Positions 33,146 to 41,364 of a DNA stretch of 64,000 nucleotides are shown piece by piece. A program made the position numbers and the translations under genes. The DNA comes from Nocardia fluminea. GTDB taxonomy: Bacteria; Actinomycetota; Actinomycetes; Mycobacteriales; Mycobacteriaceae. Positions within the stretch are counted from its first letter, which is position 1. Every line of letters begins with the position of its first letter. The stretch lies in NCBI RefSeq assembly GCF_002846365.1, contig NZ_PJMW01000002.1:5394001-5458000 (forward strand), written 5' to 3'. The notes beneath the pieces were generated by a model. That model was not told where the DNA came from, did no database searches, and was given only the letters and a program-made list of their open reading frames with translations.

Positions 33146-34487
33146 AATCACTACTACCGCAACGGCTCTCGCGCCGGATGTGCACACGGTCCGGATCGAG
33201 TCGACCAACCACGACGGCACTTTTCACGGTAAGAACATCGCGCCGAAGAAGTTCGCCTCGACCCCGGAGTTCGGGCTGGCCGATCTGCTGTTCGGCCTGG
33301 ATCTGGGCAATGCGCCGACCATGGGCTTCGCCTACCCGTCCTGGCGCGGTCACATCACCGACCTGCAGTTCCGGCCCGACATGTCCACGCTGGTGCAGTG
33401 GGAACCCGGCGTGCAGTCGGTGATCGGTGACTACTGGCAGAACGACGGCACCCCGGTCGGCACCTGTCCGCGCAACCTGGCTCGCAAGCTGGTCGACCGG
33501 CTCGCTGTGCGTGGTTTCACCGCGACTATCGCGGTAGAGATCGAGGCCACCGTGTTCCAGGAGTCCGTCCACGAGGCCAGGGCGAAGGGATACCGCGACC
33601 TCACCCCGCTCGGTGGCTCCGCGGGTACCGCCTTGAACCTCGCCAAGTCGAAGGACTGGGTCGACTACATGTCGGCGGTCGTCCGGCGTCTCGAACAGAT
33701 CGGTATCGAGTGGGAGGCGTGGAGCGACGAGGACGCGGCCGGCCAGGTCGAGCTCAATCTGATTCCCGGCGATCCGATCTCGGTGTGCGACAACTGGGCT
33801 CGCGCCCGTCAGGTGATGCGCGAGGTGGCCTTCGAGCGAGGGCACACCGTCACCTTCATGGCGAAGCCGACTGCCGGCTACGGCCAGGCTTCGCACGTCA
33901 ATCTCTCCCTGCAGCGCGACGGTGTCAACGCGTTCTACGCCCCCGGCCGACCCTCGAGCACGATGCTCAACGCGGTCGCGGGTCTGCTCGCGACGATGCG
34001 CGGGGCGACCTCGGTCATGCTCCCGCAGATCACCTCCTACCGGCGCCTGGTCGACCTGAGTGGTCCGCCGACGACGGTGACCTGGGGCATCGCCAACAAG
34101 ACCACCGCGGTGCGTGCGGTGGTCGGGCACCCCGCCTACTCCCGCCTCGAATACCGCGTGCCCGGCGCCGATGCCAACCTGTACCTGGCGGTCGCGACGA
34201 TTCTGGCCGGTGTGATCGCCGGGATCGACGGCAACCTCGAGCCAGTGGATCCGGTGAGCGATCTGGCGTGGTGCGCGCCCGACCTGGAACGGTTGCCCGA
34301 CACCATCACCAAGGCGGCCGACGCGCTCGAGTCCGATCTGGTCCTGCGTGAGCAGCTCGGCGACGAGTTCGTCGACTACTGGGTCGGCACACGGCGCTGG
34401 GAGTGGATGCAGTTCCACACCGCGGGCGGCGACCCGTTCTCCGAGCTGTCGGAGTGGGAGTCCCAGCGCTACTTCGAGTTCCCGTGA
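33138..34487 (+). CDS. Glutamine synthetase-like gamma-glutamyl-amine ligase (PuuA/IpuC type)
   Basis: A 449-residue protein of the GlnA fold, shorter and divergent from ammonia-assimilating GlnA, as in gamma-glutamylputrescine synthetase PuuA and isopropylamine ligase IpuC. Family blocks include the metal/nucleotide strand FTATIAVEIEATVFQE, MAKPTAGYGQASHVNLSL and the active-site loop RLEYRVPGADANLYLAVA. It would join glutamate to an amine using ATP. The ATG at 33138 overlaps the preceding stop, and its own stop overlaps the GTG of a gamma-glutamyl hydrolase-like gene. That pairing makes the Puu-type assignment likely. The amine substrate is unknown. Confidence 0.8.
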   Translation: MSEITTTATALAPDVHTVRIESTNHDGTFHGKNIAPKKFASTPEFGLADLLFGLDLGNAPTMGFAYPSWRGHITDLQFRPDMSTLVQWEPGVQSVIGDYWQNDGTPVGTCPRNLARKLVDRLAVRGFTATIAVEIEATVFQESVHEARAKGYRDLTPLGGSAGTALNLAKSKDWVDYMSAVVRRLEQIGIEWEAWSDEDAAGQVELNLIPGDPISVCDNWARARQVMREVAFERGHTVTFMAKPTAGYGQASHVNLSLQRDGVNAFYAPGRPSSTMLNAVAGLLATMRGATSVMLPQITSYRRLVDLSGPPTTVTWGIANKTTAVRAVVGHPAYSRLEYRVPGADANLYLAVATILAGVIAGIDGNLEPVDPVSDLAWCAPDLERLPDTITKAADALESDLVLREQLGDEFVDYWVGTRRWEWMQFHTAGGDPFSELSEWESQRYFEFP

Positions 34488-35248
34488 CCGCGGACTCGAC
34501 CCGGCGCAAGCCCCTGATCGGCCTGACCGGGCGACGGTTCAGGACGGAGCTGGTCAAGGGCTCGCACCCGGGCTACGGTCAGCGCCTCACCGACAGCTTC
34601 TTCTCCGATTTCGCGGAGCGGATCACGCGCGCCGGTGGTGTGCCGGTCATGCTGCCCTACGACGCCGATCCGGCGGCGTTGGGTGACTGGCTGTCCGGTG
34701 TGGTGATCACCGGTGGTCAGGACGTGCATCCGCGGCGCTGGGGTGGGGACGAGGCGGTGGTGAGCGGCATCGATCCGCTCGCCGACCCCTCGGTCCACGA
34801 TCCCGGCCGGGACGAGTTCGAGATCGCGTTGACACGGGTCGCGCTGGAGCGCCGGCTTCCGCTGCTCGGCGTCTGCCGCGGCATGCAGGTGCTCAATGTG
34901 GCCCTCGGCGGCACGCTGGTTCCCGACCTGCCGGTCGGGCCGATCAAGCACCTCATGTCGGTCGGTCCGGTGTCGGACGGCGATCCCGAGCACGGTGTCA
35001 CCTTCGACGCGGGGACGATCGCCCAGAAGGTGTTCGGCGACCGGCTGGTGACCAACTCATGGCACCACCAGGCGATCGATGTCTGCGGTGACGGGCTGGT
35101 TGTCACCGGTCGCACCGACGACGGTGTCGCCGAGTCGGTCGAGCTACCCGGAGCCCCCGTCCTCGGGGTGCAGTGGCATCCCGAGTGGATGGTCGCCGAC
35201 GACGGCGCGCTGCGCTGGCTCGTCGACGCGGCCGTCGATCGACGCTGA
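34484..35248 (+). CDS. Class I amidotransferase-like gamma-glutamyl hydrolase (PuuD type)
   Basis: A 254-residue protein of the peptidase C26/PuuD family. The catalytic Cys is in GVCRGMQVLNVALGG (about residue 131), the His in SWHHQAID, and the C-terminal His-Glu pair in GVQWHPEWM. The early strand VVITGGQDVHPRRWGG is typical. It would hydrolyse a gamma-glutamyl amide such as gamma-glutamyl-GABA to release glutamate and an amino acid. The start is a GTG overlapping the ligase stop (GTGA). It is the last gene of the operon, followed by a bidirectional hairpin. Confidence 0.85.
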   Translation: MTADSTRRKPLIGLTGRRFRTELVKGSHPGYGQRLTDSFFSDFAERITRAGGVPVMLPYDADPAALGDWLSGVVITGGQDVHPRRWGGDEAVVSGIDPLADPSVHDPGRDEFEIALTRVALERRLPLLGVCRGMQVLNVALGGTLVPDLPVGPIKHLMSVGPVSDGDPEHGVTFDAGTIAQKVFGDRLVTNSWHHQAIDVCGDGLVVTGRTDDGVAESVELPGAPVLGVQWHPEWMVADDGALRWLVDAAVDRR

Positions 35249-35265
35249 GCGGCGCGGAAACATCT

Positions 35266-35294
35266 GTGGCCGCCACCTTTTCGGTGGCGGCCAC
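35266..35294. terminator. 12-bp perfect hairpin between converging genes
   Basis: GTGGCCGCCACC, loop TTTTC, exact complement. It lies between the PuuD-like stop at 35248 and the TetR stop at 35320 and may terminate from both sides. Confidence 0.6.
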
Positions 35295-35319
35295 GGCGCT
35301 GTGGGGTGGGTCGGCGTGG

Positions 35320-35997
35320 TCAGTCCACGCGCACCCAGGACACCAGCGACCGCATGTCCCGCTCGGGCGCGACGTCGACAGGCCGGCCCGCGGGGGCGCC
35401 GGCCTCGCCGAGGTTGACCGCCATCCACGCGTCGAGCACGCCGACGGTGAGTTCCACCTGCGCCCGCGCCGCGGCGGCGTCGGTGAACACCAGCCAGTTG
35501 AGGGCGAAGCCGTCGGACAGGGCGGACACCACGAAGATCAGTTGGTCGATCGTCTCCAAGTCGACCGGTCGGCCCGCGGCGGTCGTTGTGCCCTCGAGGA
35601 TCGTGCGCATGGTCGCGAAGGCCGCGTTGTACACGACCTCGGCCTGCTCACCCTCACGCTGACCCCAGCTGATCAGCTCGAGGATGGTCGCGCCGAAGTC
35701 CGGATTCTCCAGGTACCACTCCAGTACACCGCGCAGGAGCCCGCGAGCGGTGTTCTGCGTATCGCTGTGGACATCGCTGCGGTGCAGCACGTCCCGGTAC
35801 TCACCGGCGAGGAATTCGAAGACAGCCGCGAACAGCACCTCCTTGGTGGCGAAGCAGTAGTGCAGCGTGGCCAGGGGAGCGTTCGCCTCCTCGGCGATAC
35901 GGCGCGTGGTGGCTCCGTCCACCCCGTGGGCGGCGATCACGCGCACGGCCGCGGCCACCAGTTCGGCGCGGCGTTCGGCGGCGGGAATGCGAGCCAT
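35320..35997 (-). CDS. TetR-family regulator, likely repressor of the amine cluster
   Basis: A 225-residue TetR protein. The helix-turn-helix is at about residues 10-55 (LVAAAVRVIAAHGVDGATTR, then EEANAPLATLHYCFATKE). The C-terminal ligand domain is long and contains YLENPDFGATILELISWG. AAGGAG lies 6 nt before the ATG. It is divergent from the acyl-CoA ligase operon. The shared 286-nt region contains a near-perfect 35-bp palindrome that recurs twice more in the island, which makes this protein the best candidate to bind it. A short-chain acyl-CoA or amine intermediate could be the inducer; this is an inference. Confidence 0.85.
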   Translation of the reverse strand: MARIPAAERRAELVAAAVRVIAAHGVDGATTRRIAEEANAPLATLHYCFATKEVLFAAVFEFLAGEYRDVLHRSDVHSDTQNTARGLLRGVLEWYLENPDFGATILELISWGQREGEQAEVVYNAAFATMRTILEGTTTAAGRPVDLETIDQLIFVVSALSDGFALNWLVFTDAAAARAQVELTVGVLDAWMAVNLGEAGAPAGRPVDVAPERDMRSLVSWVRVD

Positions 35998-36100
35998 GCG
36001 GTACTCCTTCGAATCAGATCTGAACGATTGATCAAGTCAACACCGACATTACCAGTCCGACCTGCAATGAGGGGGGCCATCGGGGCGGGCGCGCCGGGAG

Positions 36101-36149
36101 TAGTTAGTCATATGCCTTGATCAAATGACTAACTACAGTTACCGTTATG
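36101..36149 (+). promoter_or_regulatory. Operator site 1 and promoter of the acyl-CoA ligase operon
   Basis: TAGTTAGTCATATG, spacer CCTTGAT, CAAATGACTAACTA: 14-nt arms with one mismatch, 36101-36135. Immediately downstream, TACCGTTATG and then a GGCCTCACATTCC block match the region after site 2 at 44.8 kb almost base for base. The operator therefore overlaps the -35 region of a shared promoter type. It lies between the divergent TetR and ligase genes. Confidence 0.8.
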
Positions 36150-36283
36150 GCAGGCCTCACATTCCCTGGCGATCCGGGCCCATCGAGAACCACCCATGAC
36201 GGCGTGCGCGCCCGTCGGCATCACAGCCCGGCGATGACCGGTCGAGCGACGACCCACCACTTGCTACCCGTGAAGAGGACGAC

Positions 36284-37906
36284 ATGACCCAAGTCGAATC
36301 GGTCCACCCCGAGCGCGCGATCACGCTCGGGCGTCTGGCCGTGGCTCCGCCGATCGACACCCTCGTCGACCTGCTGGCAGACCAGGCCGTGCGCGCTCCC
36401 GATCGCGAATTCCTGCGGTTCGCCGAGGGGTACTGGACCTTCGCCGAGATCGACGACTGGACTTCCCGGCTGGCCCAGCGTCTGGTCACCGAGGACGGTG
36501 TCCGGCCGGGGGACCGGGTCGCGATCATGCTGCCCAACGTGGTCCAGTGGCCGATCGCCTGGCTGGCGATCCTCAAAGCGGGCGCGGTGACGGTCCCGGT
36601 GAACTCGTCGTATCAGCGGGCTGATCTCGAATTCGTGCTCGCGGACTCCGGCGCCCGGCTGCTGTTCACCGACGCCGGGCACGCTCCGATCGTCGACGAG
36701 ATACGCGCCGCGAACAGCGAACTGGCCGGCGTCCGCGTCATCGAAGCCACCTCTCGCGACGAGCTCGCGGCCTACCCGGCGAACCGGCCCGCGATCGACA
36801 TCACGGGCGAGACCCTCGCGAACCTCCAATACACCTCGGGGACAACCGGATTCCCCAAGGCCTGCATGCTGACGCACGACTATTGGACCCGGCTCGGCTG
36901 GGTCTGCGCGAACGCGACCGGCCTCGGCGCCGACGATGTGGCACTCACCTCGCAGCCGTTCTCCTACATGGACCCGCAGTGGAACACCGCGCTGTGCCTG
37001 ACGGTCGGCGCGCCGCTGGTCGTGCTTCCCCGCTTCTCGGCCTCCGGCTTCATGGCCGATGTCCGCAAGCACCGTGCCACGTTCTGCTACGTACTCGGTT
37101 CGATGCCGACACTGCTGTTCAAGCAGCCGCTCACCGCGCAGGACCGCGACAACGATCTGCGTATCGTGCTCTGCTCTGCTGTCCCCGTCGCGCTGCACGC
37201 GGCACTCGAGCACCGGTGGGGTGCGCCGTGGCGGGAAATCTTCGGGATGACCGAGAGTGGGGTCGACCTGGTCAGCCTGCCCGAGAGCGTCGACGATGTC
37301 GGCAGCGGACGGCTGGGCCAACCGATCCCCACCAAACAGGTCCGTGTCGTCGACCCGCAGGGGCGCGAGGTCGCCGACGGCGAAGCCGGCGAACTGATCA
37401 CCTCGGGCAAGCCGATGATGCTCGGCTACTGGAACCGGCCCGACGCCACCGCGCAGGTCCTGCGCGAGGGCTGGCTACACACCGGCGATGTGGCCGTGCG
37501 CGAGGCAGGCAGCTTCCGCCTGGTCGGCCGCCTCAAGGACATGGTCCGCCGCGGCGGGGAGAACATCGCCAGCGCCGAGGTCGAACGCGTCCTGGAACGT
37601 GACGACACCGTCATCGCGACGGCCGTCGTCGGTGTGCCCGACGAGCTGTTCGGCGAGGAGGTCAAGGCGTTCGTGCAGCTTGCCCCCGGCATCGACGGGA
37701 GCCGCGAGACCGCCGAGCGGATTCTCGACGCCGCACGAAAGCAGTTGGCGCGCTTCAAGATTCCGCGCTACGTGGAGTTCGTCGCCGATTTCCCGCGCAC
37801 CCCGTCGGAACGGGTTTCCAAGCCCGCTCTGAAAGCGCGCGCGGCCGAGCAACCCGGCACCACCTACGACCTGCAACCCCCGCGCGAGAACAGGAGCCGG
37901 ACATGA
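36284..37906 (+). CDS. AMP-forming acyl-CoA ligase (CaiC-like)
   Basis: A 540-residue acyl-CoA synthetase. The adenylation motif YTSGTTGFPKACMLTH is at about residues 183-198. GMTESGVDL is the substrate-side loop, and GWLHTGDVAV with RLKDMVRRGGENIASAEVE forms the hinge at about 395-430. The overall pattern resembles crotonobetaine/carnitine-CoA ligases and other short, polar-acid ligases more than long-chain FadD. It is the first gene of a four-gene operon with enoyl-CoA hydratase, alcohol dehydrogenase and aldehyde dehydrogenase, under operator site 1. It would activate the acid product of the amine pathway, possibly a beta-amino acid. Confidence 0.85.
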   Translation: MTQVESVHPERAITLGRLAVAPPIDTLVDLLADQAVRAPDREFLRFAEGYWTFAEIDDWTSRLAQRLVTEDGVRPGDRVAIMLPNVVQWPIAWLAILKAGAVTVPVNSSYQRADLEFVLADSGARLLFTDAGHAPIVDEIRAANSELAGVRVIEATSRDELAAYPANRPAIDITGETLANLQYTSGTTGFPKACMLTHDYWTRLGWVCANATGLGADDVALTSQPFSYMDPQWNTALCLTVGAPLVVLPRFSASGFMADVRKHRATFCYVLGSMPTLLFKQPLTAQDRDNDLRIVLCSAVPVALHAALEHRWGAPWREIFGMTESGVDLVSLPESVDDVGSGRLGQPIPTKQVRVVDPQGREVADGEAGELITSGKPMMLGYWNRPDATAQVLREGWLHTGDVAVREAGSFRLVGRLKDMVRRGGENIASAEVERVLERDDTVIATAVVGVPDELFGEEVKAFVQLAPGIDGSRETAERILDAARKQLARFKIPRYVEFVADFPRTPSERVSKPALKARAAEQPGTTYDLQPPRENRSRT

Positions 37907-38664
37907 CCGACAACTACCTGGGCACCCGCATCGACGAAGACGTCGCGGTGCTCACCCTGAACCGCCCGGCGAAGCTGAACGCGCTCGACGTGGCCACCCG
38001 GGTGCAGCTCGCGCGGACCATCCGCCACTTCGGCACCGGTGATCTGGTCCGCGGGATCGTGCTCACCGGCACCGGCCGCGCTTTCTCCGCCGGGGAAGAT
38101 CTGCAGTCGGTGCCCAGCACCTACGACGAGATCCGCCAGGCCGTCGCGACCTTCCACGACATCACCCGCGCGATTCTCGAAACGCAGATCCCGGTGATCG
38201 CGGCCGTGAACGGCATCGCGGTCGGCGGCGCCTCGGAGATCACGCTGAGCTGTGACGCGCGGATCGGCGGCCCGGCCGCCGAGTACTTCCAGCCGGAGAA
38301 CCACCGCGGGATCATCATCTCCAACGCCTCGAGCTTCCTGCTGGGCCGTCTGGTGCGCAACCACGCGATGCGCATCGTTCTGGGCTCGGAACGGATCAAA
38401 GCCGACGAGGCCCTGCGGATCGGGCTCCTGGACGAGATCGTCTCCGAGGAGAACCTGGTGGCTCGCGCGGTCGACACGGTCCGCCGATGGAATTCCGATC
38501 CCCGCACCACCGCACTGCATCTGGGCCTGTTGCGCCCGCGCGCCGACGAGATCGAGGCCGCCTTCGCCCGCGAAGACGACGCGGCCCGCCAGTCCTGGGA
38601 GTCCGGTGCCTTCGCCGAAGGCATCGAGAGTTTCTGGGCATCGAAGAACGAACGGAGACGATGA
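37903..38664 (+). CDS. Enoyl-CoA hydratase/isomerase family protein
   Basis: A 253-residue crotonase. The oxyanion-hole strands are FSAGEDLQSVP (about residues 64-74) and AVNGIAVGGASEITLSCDAR (about 103-122). In the second block the usual catalytic Glu of classic hydratases is not obvious, so the exact reaction (hydration, isomerisation or lyase) is open. The ATG overlaps the ligase stop (ATGA). In the pathway it could hydrate acrylyl- or another enoyl-CoA produced by the ammonia-lyase homologue at 43.0 kb. Confidence 0.82.
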   Translation: MTDNYLGTRIDEDVAVLTLNRPAKLNALDVATRVQLARTIRHFGTGDLVRGIVLTGTGRAFSAGEDLQSVPSTYDEIRQAVATFHDITRAILETQIPVIAAVNGIAVGGASEITLSCDARIGGPAAEYFQPENHRGIIISNASSFLLGRLVRNHAMRIVLGSERIKADEALRIGLLDEIVSEENLVARAVDTVRRWNSDPRTTALHLGLLRPRADEIEAAFAREDDAARQSWESGAFAEGIESFWASKNERRR

Positions 38665-39758
38665 TGATCACCACCGAAGCAGCAGTACTCACCGCGGTGA
38701 ACGAACCGCTGGAATTCACCGAGATCCAGGTGGACGACCCGGAACCCAACGAGGTACGCGTCGCCGTCTCCAATGTCGGTCTGTGCCACAGCGACCTGCA
38801 CTACATGACCGGAACCGTCGCCGCCGACCTGCCCGTGGTGGTCGGGCACGAGGTAGCGGGCGTGGTCGAGTCGGTCGGCTCCGCGGTCACCTCGTTGCGC
38901 CCTGGCGACCGGGTCGTCGGTGCGCTCACGCCCTCGTGCGGGCAGTGCCGCAACTGCCAGGTCGGGCACTCGACCCAGTGTCAGCGCTCCACGCAGATCC
39001 GGCAGCGGCTCCGGCCCGCCTTCCAGCTGCCCAGCGGTCAGGCCGTGCACCGGCTCGGCGATGTCGGCGCGTTCTCCCGCCACACCCTGATGCGCGAGAA
39101 CGCCCTGGTGAAGGTGCCCGACGAGGTGGGTCTGCACGTGGGCTGCCTGCTCTCGTGCTGCATCATCACCGGTGTCGGCGCGGTGTTCCGCGGCGCCGAG
39201 GTGCGTCCCGGCGCCACTGTCGCCGTGATCGGTTGCGGCGGTGTCGGTTCGGCCATCATCCAGGGCGCGCGCCTGGCCGGCGCCTCCGCGATCGTCGCCG
39301 TCGACCTCGACGACGCCCGGCTGGCCGCAGCCCGGACCTACGGCGCCACCCACGTCGTGAACGGTGCGGCCGACGTGCCCGCCGAGATCCAGCACCTGCT
39401 CGGTGACGGCGTGGACTACTCGTTCGAGGCCGTCGGCAGCGCGCGGACCGCGGCCACCGCGCTGGAGGTGCTGCGTCCCACCGGCACGGCGTGCCTGGTC
39501 GGTATCGCCCCGGACGGCACCGATCTGAAGCTGCCCGCCTGGAACTTCTTCTTCAGCGAGAAGCGGCTCATCGGTTCCTACATGGGTTCGGGTCAGGCAC
39601 AGGAGGACATCGCCCAGTTCGCCCGCCTGTACCTGCAGGGCCGCCTGCTGCTCGACGAGATGGTCAGCGACGTCATCCCGTTCCACGACATCGACAAGGG
39701 CTTCGAGGCGATGAAGTCCGGCGAGGTCACCCGCATCGTCGCCGACCTCACCGTGTGA
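38661..39758 (+). CDS. Zinc-dependent alcohol dehydrogenase (MDR, class III-like)
   Basis: About 365 residues. The catalytic zinc ligands are Cys in GLCHSDLHY and His-Glu in VVGHEVAGVVE. The structural zinc uses four Cys in CGQCRNCQVGHSTQC. The NAD-binding strand is VAVIGCGGVGSAIIQGARLA followed by AVDLDD, where the Asp favours NAD. It oxidises an alcohol or hydroxyacid. Two or three start codons overlap the preceding stop, and ATG at 38661 or 38664 are equally possible. It is followed closely by an aldehyde dehydrogenase, so the pair can take an alcohol to an acid. Confidence 0.88.
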   Translation: MMITTEAAVLTAVNEPLEFTEIQVDDPEPNEVRVAVSNVGLCHSDLHYMTGTVAADLPVVVGHEVAGVVESVGSAVTSLRPGDRVVGALTPSCGQCRNCQVGHSTQCQRSTQIRQRLRPAFQLPSGQAVHRLGDVGAFSRHTLMRENALVKVPDEVGLHVGCLLSCCIITGVGAVFRGAEVRPGATVAVIGCGGVGSAIIQGARLAGASAIVAVDLDDARLAAARTYGATHVVNGAADVPAEIQHLLGDGVDYSFEAVGSARTAATALEVLRPTGTACLVGIAPDGTDLKLPAWNFFFSEKRLIGSYMGSGQAQEDIAQFARLYLQGRLLLDEMVSDVIPFHDIDKGFEAMKSGEVTRIVADLTV

Positions 39759-39792
39759 GCCCGTCCCCGTTCGAGTCCTGAAGGAGCCCCTG

Positions 39793-41250
39793 ATGTCGAA
39801 TCCGCAACTGCCCCAACCGATCAACTACATCGCCGACGACTGGTCCGAGTGCGCGACGATCCCCGACGCCTGGAACCTCGACCCCAACACCGGCCTGCCC
39901 GTGCATCGCGCGGTCACCACCACCGGTGAAGACGTGGAACGCGCCCTGCGCCACGCCGAGCGGTCCTACGGCTTCGAACGCTGGGACGACGCGGCGAGTG
40001 AGGAACGCGCCGCTGTCATCGAGCGCGCGGCCGACATCGTCGAGTCCCGGATCGAGGACATCGCCCGCACCGATGCCCTCACCAGCGGTGTCCCGATCGC
40101 CAAGGCCCGGATGGTCGCACAGTTCCTGCCATACCGGATCCGTTCCGCGGCAGCGGAACTGCGCGCCATCCCGCGTCGTACCGCGCTCGACGCCGGTGGC
40201 CGTGACGTGCGGCTGTACAAGGTCCCGTGGGGTCCCGCCGCCATCCTCACCCCGTGGAACGGCCCCAGCTTCATTCCCGCCGCGAAGATGGTGAGCGCGC
40301 TGGCCGCCGGCTGCCCGGTCATCCTCAAGCCGTCGGAGCACGCACCGAGCAGCGCGCAGATCATCGTCGAGAGCTTCGTCAAGGCCGGTCTGCCCGCCGG
40401 TGCGTTGCAGCTGCTCCACGGTGCGGGCGATGTGGGCGCCGCCATCACCGGTGACCCGCGCGTGAAGATCGTCTCCTTCACCGGCGGCCCGAACGCGGGC
40501 CGGGCCATCGCCCGCGCGGCCGCGGAGGACTTCAAGATGCTCCAGCTCGAGCTCGGCGGCAACAACCCCGCCCTGGTGCTCGACGACGCCGACATCGATG
40601 TGGCCGCCGACGGAATTCTCGAGGGGATGACCAAGCTGAACGGTCAGTGGTGCGAGGGCCCCGGCAAGGTGCTGGCGCACAAGAGTCTGGTCGAACCGCT
40701 GCTCGAGGCGCTGCTCGACCGTATCGCCCCGATCGAGGTCGGGAACTCGCTCGAGGAGAGCACCGAACTCGGCCCCATCTCCAATGCCCCGCACTTCGCG
40801 ACACTCCAGAGTCGCATCGAAGGGCTGCGGGCCAACGGCGCGACCATCCATCAGCCCGCGAAACTTCCCGGGCTCGATGGCTTCTTCCTGTCGCCGACCG
40901 TCGCCACGGGAGTCGATCCCTCGCTGGCGACCGCCGAACTGTTCGGCCCGCTCATCAGCCTGCACGCCGTGGAGTCCGACCAGGACGCCCTGCGCGTGGC
41001 CAACGCCAACCCGTCCGGGCTGGACGCCTATGTATTCGGCGGCGATCTGGACCGCGCCATCGAGGTCGGCTCGCGGGTGCTGTCGGGCGAGGTGCGCGTG
41101 AACGGCGCCAAGATCGCCGATCTGGCCGATGGCTCGGCCCAAAGCTTCTGGGGCACTTCGGGAACCGGCGGCCATGCCCCCGGTGAGTCCGTCCGGGTGT
41201 TCTGCGGCGACCGCGTGGTCGGCGTCGATTCGCCCGACCTGCCCCTGTAG
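39793..41250 (+). CDS. Aldehyde dehydrogenase family protein
   Basis: A 485-residue ALDH. The segments ILTPWNGPSFIPAAKMVSAL and LKPSEHAPSSAQ form the nucleotide site. The catalytic Glu is in LELGGNNPALV (about residue 254) and the Cys in NGQWCEGPGKV (about 287). It could play the PuuC role on a gamma-glutamyl-amino-aldehyde, or oxidise the product of the neighbouring alcohol dehydrogenase. GAAGGAG precedes the ATG by 7 nt. It is the last gene of the ligase operon. A new promoter follows at 41280. Confidence 0.88.
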   Translation: MSNPQLPQPINYIADDWSECATIPDAWNLDPNTGLPVHRAVTTTGEDVERALRHAERSYGFERWDDAASEERAAVIERAADIVESRIEDIARTDALTSGVPIAKARMVAQFLPYRIRSAAAELRAIPRRTALDAGGRDVRLYKVPWGPAAILTPWNGPSFIPAAKMVSALAAGCPVILKPSEHAPSSAQIIVESFVKAGLPAGALQLLHGAGDVGAAITGDPRVKIVSFTGGPNAGRAIARAAAEDFKMLQLELGGNNPALVLDDADIDVAADGILEGMTKLNGQWCEGPGKVLAHKSLVEPLLEALLDRIAPIEVGNSLEESTELGPISNAPHFATLQSRIEGLRANGATIHQPAKLPGLDGFFLSPTVATGVDPSLATAELFGPLISLHAVESDQDALRVANANPSGLDAYVFGGDLDRAIEVGSRVLSGEVRVNGAKIADLADGSAQSFWGTSGTGGHAPGESVRVFCGDRVVGVDSPDLPL

Positions 41251-41279
41251 CGATCGCGGACCTGATTCCGCCCCACCCC

Positions 41280-41308
41280 TTGACTGTGACCGGGACCACT
41301 GGTCTACT
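41280..41308 (+). promoter_or_regulatory. Promoter of the monooxygenase operon
   Basis: TTGACT (41280-41285), a 17-nt spacer and TCTACT (41303-41308). The spacer holds a near-palindrome GACCACTGGTC, and CAACT-N5-AGTTG follows at about the start site. Neither matches the GTCAWATG operators of the other three units, so this unit may be regulated separately. Confidence 0.55.
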
Positions 41309-41364
41309 ACAACTAGGTCAGTTGATCCAGTCGGTCGACCATACAAAGGAAAGCGGCTTCTGCC

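Noticed and set aside
41280..41330. Monooxygenase promoter as a member of the GTCAWATG regulon
   Set aside because: It has a good -35/-10 but only a partial GTCAGTTG half site and different palindromes. Membership is not supported.
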